From Pseudomonas sp. 14P_8.1_Bac3 (GTDB lineage: Bacteria > Pseudomonadota > Gammaproteobacteria > Pseudomonadales > Pseudomonadaceae), in contig NZ_JANLOD010000066.1 in assembly GCF_025466085.1 (NCBI RefSeq), forward strand, positions 124,001-188,000: DNA of 64,000 nt, read 5' to 3'. Positions 59,659 through 64,000 of this stretch are shown here, piece by piece. Numbering within the stretch: position 1 is the stretch's first letter; every line of letters starts with the position of its first letter. Under the pieces are notes generated by a model. That model saw only the letters and a list, made by a program, of their open reading frames with translations. It was not told the DNA's origin and made no database searches. The position numbers and the translations under genes are program-made.

Positions 59659-61764
59659 TTAAACGCCCGAAGCCTTGGCCGCTGCGACGTCCTTGATGGA
59701 CAGCTTGATACGGCCGCGGTTGTCCACGTCCAGTACCAGCACTTCCACTTCCTGGCCTTCTTTCAGGATGTCGGTCACTTTCTCTACGCGAGCGTCGCTC
59801 AGCATCGAGATGTGAACCAGACCGTCCTTGCCCGGCAGGATGTTGACGAATGCGCCGAAGTCGACGATGCGCTCAACCTTGCCGACGTAGATCTTGCCGA
59901 TTTCAGCCTCAGCGGTGATGCCCAGGACGCGCTGGCGTGCTGCTTCAGCCGCTTCCTTGGTTTCGCCGAAGATCTTGATCGAGCCGTCGTCTTCGATGTC
60001 GATCGAAGCCTTGGTCTCTTCACAGATCGCACGAATGGTCGCGCCGCCTTTACCGATGACGTCACGGATTTTGTCGGTGTCGATTTTCATCGCGATCATG
60101 GTCGGAGCGTTTTCCGACAGCTCGGTACGCGACTGACCAATGATCTGGTTCATCTGACCGAGGATGTTCAGGCGCGCTTCCAGGGCTTGGCCCAGAGCGA
60201 TCTCCATGATTTCTTCGGTGATGCCCTTGATCTTGATGTCCATCTGCAGCGCGGTCACGCCTTTGGCGGTACCGGCTACTTTGAAGTCCATGTCGCCGAG
60301 GTGATCTTCGTCGCCCAGGATGTCGGTCAGGACGGCGAATTTCTCACCTTCTTTAACCAGGCCCATCGCGATACCGGCAACCGGTGCCTTCATCGGAACG
60401 CCAGCGTCCATCAGGGCCAGGGAAGCGCCGCAGACCGAAGCCATGGAGCTCGAACCGTTGGACTCGGTGATTTCCGACACGACACGGATGGTGTACGGGA
60501 ACACGTCAGCGGCAGGCAGCATGGCCGAGATCGAACGGCGGGCCAGACGGCCGTGACCGATTTCGCGACGACCGGCGCCACCCATGCGACCACACTCGCC
60601 GACCGAGAACGGAGGGAAGTTGTAGTGCAGCATGAACGGGTCTTTTTTCTCGCCTTCCAGGGTGTCCAGCAGCTGTGCGTCACGGGCGGTGCCCAGCGTC
60701 GCAACGACCAGAGCCTGGGTTTCGCCACGGGTGAACAGCGCCGAACCGTGGGTCTTTGGCAGAACACCCACTTCGATGTTCAGAGGACGTACGGTCTTGG
60801 TGTCGCGGCCGTCGATACGTGGCTTGCCGTTAACGATGTTTTCGCGAACGGTGCGGTATTCGATTTCGCCGAAAGCGGCTTTGACTTCAGCGGAAGTCGG
60901 CTGGCCTTCTTCGCCGGACAGCTTGGCAACGACCTGGTCTTTCAGCTCGCCCAGACGCGCATAACGGTCGGCTTTGACGGTGATGGTGTAAGCCTGGGAG
61001 ATCGACTCGCCGAACTCGGCACGGATAGCGCCCAGCAGAGCAGTGGCTTCTGGCTGTGGAGCCCAGGTCCAGGTCGGCTTGGCAGCTTCGGCGGCCAGTT
61101 CCTTGACGGCGTTGATCACCACCTGGAACTCGTCGTGAGCAAACAGTACCGCGCCCAGCATCTGGTCTTCGGTCAGCTCTTTGGCTTCCGATTCAACCAT
61201 CAATACGGCTTCCGAAGTACCGGCAACGACCATGTCCAGGCTCGATGCTTTCTGTTGTTCGTAAGTCGGGTTCAGCAGGTAGCCGGTGCTTTCGTGGAAC
61301 GCAACGCGGGCAGCGCCGATCGGGCCATCGAAAGGAATGCCGGAGATCGCCAGTGCAGCCGAGGTGCCGATCATCGCAGCGATGTCCGGATCGGTCTTCT
61401 TGCTGGTGGAGACGACGGTGCAGACAACCTGCACTTCGTTCATGAAGCCTTCAGGGAACAGCGGACGGATCGGACGGTCGATCAGTCGGGAAGTCAGGGT
61501 TTCTTTCTCGGAAGGACGGCCTTCACGCTTGAAGAAACCGCCAGGGATCTTACCGGCAGCGTAAGTCTTTTCCTGGTAGTGAACGGACAGAGGGAAGAAG
61601 CCCTTGCCTGGATCGGCTTGCTTGGCACCGACTACGGTCACCAATACGCTGACGTCGTCGTCAACGGTGACCAATACTGCGCCGGAGGCCTGACGGGCGA
61701 TACGGCCAGTCTCGAGGGTAACGGTCGACTGACCGAACTGGAATTTTTTGATTACCGGGTTCAC
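59659..61764 (-). CDS. pnp: Polyribonucleotide nucleotidyltransferase (PNPase)
   Basis: A 701-residue protein with a GTG start and AGGA/AAGG ahead. Two RNase PH domains (residues 1-230 and 310-545) flank a helical linker. The second has the active-site stretch TRGETQALVVATLG, PPFSVGECGRMGG and DILGDEDHLGDMDFKVAGT. The KH domain at about 555-615 has IRDVIGKGGATIRAI, and the S1 domain at 620-690 has GKVERIVDFGAFVNILPGKDGLVH. It degrades RNA with phosphate from the 3' end and is part of the degradosome. It lies downstream of rpsO, with a long hairpin between them that could serve its autoregulation. Confidence 0.97.
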   Translation of the reverse strand: MNPVIKKFQFGQSTVTLETGRIARQASGAVLVTVDDDVSVLVTVVGAKQADPGKGFFPLSVHYQEKTYAAGKIPGGFFKREGRPSEKETLTSRLIDRPIRPLFPEGFMNEVQVVCTVVSTSKKTDPDIAAMIGTSAALAISGIPFDGPIGAARVAFHESTGYLLNPTYEQQKASSLDMVVAGTSEAVLMVESEAKELTEDQMLGAVLFAHDEFQVVINAVKELAAEAAKPTWTWAPQPEATALLGAIRAEFGESISQAYTITVKADRYARLGELKDQVVAKLSGEEGQPTSAEVKAAFGEIEYRTVRENIVNGKPRIDGRDTKTVRPLNIEVGVLPKTHGSALFTRGETQALVVATLGTARDAQLLDTLEGEKKDPFMLHYNFPPFSVGECGRMGGAGRREIGHGRLARRSISAMLPAADVFPYTIRVVSEITESNGSSSMASVCGASLALMDAGVPMKAPVAGIAMGLVKEGEKFAVLTDILGDEDHLGDMDFKVAGTAKGVTALQMDIKIKGITEEIMEIALGQALEARLNILGQMNQIIGQSRTELSENAPTMIAMKIDTDKIRDVIGKGGATIRAICEETKASIDIEDDGSIKIFGETKEAAEAARQRVLGITAEAEIGKIYVGKVERIVDFGAFVNILPGKDGLVHISMLSDARVEKVTDILKEGQEVEVLVLDVDNRGRIKLSIKDVAAAKASGV

Positions 61765-61890
61765 GGTGTCCTACCTTCTTTTGTGGCTCTTGGGGAACTT
61801 GTCTTCTTGCGAAATTCTTGGGCAATGTCGGGAATCGGCCCAACGCCTGTCCGGTAAAAACGTGTATCCAGATAAAACTTGAGGCTGGGA

Positions 61891-61933
61891 GCCTGCCGTA
61901 CGCCAGCGGGAAACCCACTGACGTACGACAGAC
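61891..61933 (-). promoter_or_regulatory. Long rpsO-pnp intercistronic hairpin, likely RNase III processing site
   Basis: Positions 61914-61933 pair with 61891-61910 around a three-base loop. In the minus-strand RNA all 20 positions pair, four of them as G-U; on the plus strand these would be A-C mismatches, so the structure belongs to the pnp transcript. In E. coli a similar hairpin in front of pnp is cut by RNase III and lets PNPase limit its own synthesis. Confidence 0.75.
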
Positions 61934-61958
61934 AACCAACCTCTAGCGCAATCGCTTA

Positions 61959-62228
61959 TTAGCGACGCAGACCCAGGCGAGCGATCAGAGCGCTGTAACG
62001 GCTCACGTCCTTGCCTTTCAGGTAGTCCAGCAGCTTACGACGCTGGTTAACCATGCGGATCAGACCACGACGGGAGTGGTGATCTTTACCGTTGGCCTTG
62101 AAGTGACCTTGCAGTTTGTTGATGTTGTGGGTCAGCAGTGCAACTTGCACTTCTGGCGAACCAGTGTCACCAACAGCTTGCTGGTAGTCAGCTACGATTT
62201 GAGCTTTTTCTTGAACGTCGAGAGCCAT
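61959..62228 (-). CDS. rpsO: 30S ribosomal protein S15
   Basis: An 89-residue protein of standard length: MALDVQEKAQIVADYQQAVG at the start, the conserved GSPEVQVALLTHNINKLQGHFK, DHHSRRGLIRMVNQRRKLLDYLK and the C-terminal YSALIARLGLRR. It binds 16S rRNA early in small-subunit assembly. GGATTGCCTC precedes the start on the minus strand. The leader holds an inverted repeat at 62248-62272. Confidence 0.98.
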   Translation of the reverse strand: MALDVQEKAQIVADYQQAVGDTGSPEVQVALLTHNINKLQGHFKANGKDHHSRRGLIRMVNQRRKLLDYLKGKDVSRYSALIARLGLRR

Positions 62229-62247
62229 GAGGCAATCCTTTTATCAG

Positions 62248-62272
62248 GAAACTGTTTCAGAAAAACAGTTTC
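62248..62272 (-). promoter_or_regulatory. Inverted repeat in the rpsO leader
   Basis: GAAACTGTTT and AAACAGTTTC are perfect ten-base arms with five bases between them, 20-44 bases before the rpsO start. S15 regulates its own mRNA in several bacteria through leader structures, so this may be such a site or an upstream terminator stem. Confidence 0.5.
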
Positions 62273-62345
62273 AACAGGCCAGGGACAAATCCCTGTATCT
62301 AAAAATGAGTAGTGACCGTGCCTGTTGACAGCCACCCTCGTCCGG

Positions 62346-63263
62346 TCATTCTGACCGAATCAGTCGACGCGGCGCGATGCGCCCGTCTTCGCTCACTTCA
62401 CCGATACCGATGAAGCGACCGTTGTGATCCTGTACCCGTACCATGCCGAACTTCGGCGCATCCGGGGCGCGCACCGGTTGGCCGTTAAGCCAGTAGAACG
62501 CGCTGTGCTCCGAGAACTGCAACAGTGGCCAATCCAGCAGGCCGCTGTCCGATGGCATCAGGAAGCGGTCGACCGCTTCGTTGCCGCCTTCGGCATGTAC
62601 CGCTTCCAACTCTTCGAGCGTGACCGTCTGCGCCAGGTTGAAGGGCCCGGCCTGGGTACGTCGCAATTCAGCAACGTAAGCGCCACAACCGAGTTGCTCA
62701 CCGATATCCTCCACCAGGGTGCGGATATAGGTGCCTTTGCTGCAATCCACCGCAAGCCGCGCAGTATCACCTTCGAAGGCCAGCAATTCCAAGCGCGCAA
62801 TAGTAACAGAACGCGGTTCGCGCTCCACTACTTCACCTGCACGCGCCAGCTTGTACAGCGGCTGGCCATCACGCTTGAGCGCCGAGTACATCGGCGGTAT
62901 CTGGCTGATTTGCCCACGAAATTTGGGCAACGCCGCTTCGACATCGGCGCGACCAACGGTCACCGGGCGCTCCTGCAAAACTTCACCTTCGGCGTCCGCC
63001 GTGGTGGTGGTCTTGCCCAGTTGCGCCAGGGTTTCGTAACCCTTGTCGGAGTCGAGCAGGTACTGCGAGAACTTGGTGGCCTCACCGAAGCACAACGGCA
63101 GTACGCCGGTGGCCAGCGGATCAAGACTGCCGGTATGCCCGGCCTTCTCGGCGTTCAACAGCCAGCGGACTTTCTGCAACGCGGCGTTTGAGGTGAACCC
63201 CAGCGGCTTGTCCAGCAGGATGATGCCGCTGACGTTACGACGGATACGTTTGACCTGAGCCAC
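62346..63263 (-). CDS. truB: tRNA pseudouridine(55) synthase
   Basis: A 305-residue protein starting with a GTG at 63263 after AAGGAG. The TruB signature is GIILLDKPLGFTS followed by GHTGSLDPLATGVLPLCFGEAT, whose aspartate is the nucleophile. KGTYIRTLVEDIGEQLGCGAYV is the second conserved block, and a PUA-like C-terminal domain begins near residue 250. It modifies U55 in the T loop of tRNAs. It follows rbfA after three bases. Confidence 0.97.
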   Translation of the reverse strand: MAQVKRIRRNVSGIILLDKPLGFTSNAALQKVRWLLNAEKAGHTGSLDPLATGVLPLCFGEATKFSQYLLDSDKGYETLAQLGKTTTTADAEGEVLQERPVTVGRADVEAALPKFRGQISQIPPMYSALKRDGQPLYKLARAGEVVEREPRSVTIARLELLAFEGDTARLAVDCSKGTYIRTLVEDIGEQLGCGAYVAELRRTQAGPFNLAQTVTLEELEAVHAEGGNEAVDRFLMPSDSGLLDWPLLQFSEHSAFYWLNGQPVRAPDAPKFGMVRVQDHNGRFIGIGEVSEDGRIAPRRLIRSE

Positions 63264-63266
63264 CGA

Positions 63267-63668
63267 TTACTCCTTGGTGTCTTCGGCTTCAGCCGCAACC
63301 GGGTGCTGATTGTCTTCAGCCACCGCGCGCTCGATCAGTGCCGACAGGTGCGCGCCACGCACGACGCTTTCGTCGTAGTGGAAGTGCAACTGCGGAACGC
63401 TGCGCAACTTCATTTCGCGGGCCAACTGCATGCGCAGGAAACCGGCGGCGGAGTTGAGCACCTTGATGCTTTGCGCGATGTCTTCGGCGCTGTCCTGGCC
63501 CATGACCGTGATGAAGATCTTGGCGTGACCGACGTCACGGCTGACTTCAACAGCGGTAATGGTGACCAGGCCGACGCGCGGGTCTTTGACTTCACGACGG
63601 ATCAGCTGTGCCAGCTCACGCTGCATCTGATCGCCGATACGTTGGGTACGGCTGTATTCTTTTGCCAT
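63267..63668 (-). CDS. rbfA: Ribosome-binding factor A
   Basis: A 133-residue KH-fold protein: YSRTQRIGDQMQRELAQLIRREVKDPRVGLVTIT and later FLRMQLAREMKLRSVPQLHFHYDESV are the RbfA hallmarks. It assists late maturation of the 30S subunit at 16S helix 1. It lies between infB and truB with close spacing, the conserved arrangement of this operon. Confidence 0.97.
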   Translation of the reverse strand: MAKEYSRTQRIGDQMQRELAQLIRREVKDPRVGLVTITAVEVSRDVGHAKIFITVMGQDSAEDIAQSIKVLNSAAGFLRMQLAREMKLRSVPQLHFHYDESVVRGAHLSALIERAVAEDNQHPVAAEAEDTKE

Positions 63669-63722
63669 GTCTTGTTACCTGTTACTGCCCCACGGTGAAA
63701 CCCGAAGGGTCTGAAAGCGGCA

Positions 63723-63756
63723 AACGCCCGGCCTGACAAAAGCCAGACCGGGCGTT
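63723..63756 (-). terminator. Hairpin between infB and rbfA
   Basis: AACGCCCGG and CCGGGCGTT with an inner CTG/CAG pair. On the minus strand only TTTG follows the stem, so it may be an incomplete terminator or a stabilising hairpin within the operon. Confidence 0.55.
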
Positions 63757-63827
63757 GCGTTTAGAGTCCTGACGCGTTGCCGCGCATCTGCATGCGGCGG
63801 CTTGGCGTGGCCCTTGAAGTGCGCGAG

Positions 63828-64000
63828 TTAGAGGCTGCGAGCAACCTGAACCTTCTCGAAGACTTCGATTTTGTCGCCGACCTTGACGTCGTTGTAGCTC
63901 TTCACGCCGATACCGCATTCCATGCCGGCACGTACTTCAGAAGCGTCATCCTTGAAGCGGCGCAGGGATTCCAGCTCGCCTTCGAAGATAACGATGTCTT
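63828..64000 (-). CDS. infB: Translation initiation factor IF-2, C-terminal end only
   Basis: The minus-strand frame is open to the window edge and ends at 63828. The translated end (GMECGIGVKSYNDVKVGDKI then EVFEKVQVARSL) is the well-known C-terminus of IF-2, part of domain IV that binds the initiator tRNA. About 57 residues are inside the window; the rest lies beyond base 64000. Position before rbfA and truB fits the nusA-infB operon. Confidence 0.95.
   Translation of the reverse strand, partial: DIVIFEGELESLRRFKDDASEVRAGMECGIGVKSYNDVKVGDKIEVFEKVQVARSL

Noticed and set aside
59812..61857. A 681-codon plus-strand frame opposite pnp
   Set aside because: Antisense shadow of pnp; the product is low-complexity and lacks motifs.

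Overview
The window looks like chromosome of a Pseudomonas of the fluorescens/putida type. The coding sequence is high in G+C. Intergenic spaces are filled with paired REP elements of the kind described in P. fluorescens. Several gene blocks match the order I remember from P. aeruginosa: roxR-roxS-SIMPL protein-dpp cluster; Sel1 protein-piuC-piuA-piuB; chemoreceptor-ampE-ampD-DUF1631-nadC; and infB-rbfA-truB-rpsO-pnp. No phage, plasmid, insertion sequence or CRISPR array is visible.

Layout. 1-1175: end of a Na+/Ca2+ antiporter gene and a carboxymuconolactone decarboxylase-like gene. 1332-2273: an AEC-type efflux carrier. 2444-9465: an aldarate catabolic cluster with galactarate dehydratase, an MFS transporter, alpha-ketoglutarate semialdehyde dehydrogenase, 5-dehydro-4-deoxyglucarate dehydratase and an FCD-type GntR regulator. 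Together these take galactarate to 2-oxoglutarate; an unrelated small gene lies inside the cluster on the other strand. 9553-11280: an SbmA-like ABC transporter. 11378-13193: the redox two-component pair RoxS/RoxR. 13500-14219: a periplasmic SIMPL protein. 14473-27094: the dipeptide uptake cluster, with four paralogous binding proteins, an OprD-family porin and DppBCDF. 27266-27523: a small acidic secreted protein. 28002-29585: release factor 3. 30029-33479: an osmoprotectant ABC importer. 33946-35109: ornithine/lysine decarboxylase. 35189-41930: the piu iron-uptake block.

41939-43460 is the least ordinary stretch. It holds an A+T-richer, cysteine-rich secreted protein, then a dense series of hairpins (about 42768-42939) in front of an unrecognised 99-residue protein. 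Near-identical REP pairs flank the hairpins and that gene. 43489-50319 is the fructose PTS operon fruBKA with divergent fruR and a perfect FruR-type operator. It is followed by a TatD nuclease, a small zinc-ribbon-like membrane protein, a chemoreceptor, ampE/ampD, a DUF1631 protein and nadC. 58862-59518 carries a DUF6388-type protein and a tRNA-Thr(CGT) with mismatches and no encoded CCA. The window ends in the RNA-metabolism operon pnp-rpsO-truB-rbfA-infB, read on the minus strand, with a long processing-type hairpin between rpsO and pnp.

Genes that work together: garD, the transporter, the semialdehyde dehydrogenase and kdgD form one pathway, probably under the adjacent GntR regulator. OpdP passes peptides over the outer membrane to DppA1-4 and DppBCDF. 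PiuA, PiuB and PiuC are a siderophore-iron uptake set. FruB, FruA and FruK import and phosphorylate fructose under FruR. AmpD and AmpE belong to muropeptide recycling. All functions are inferred from sequence only.
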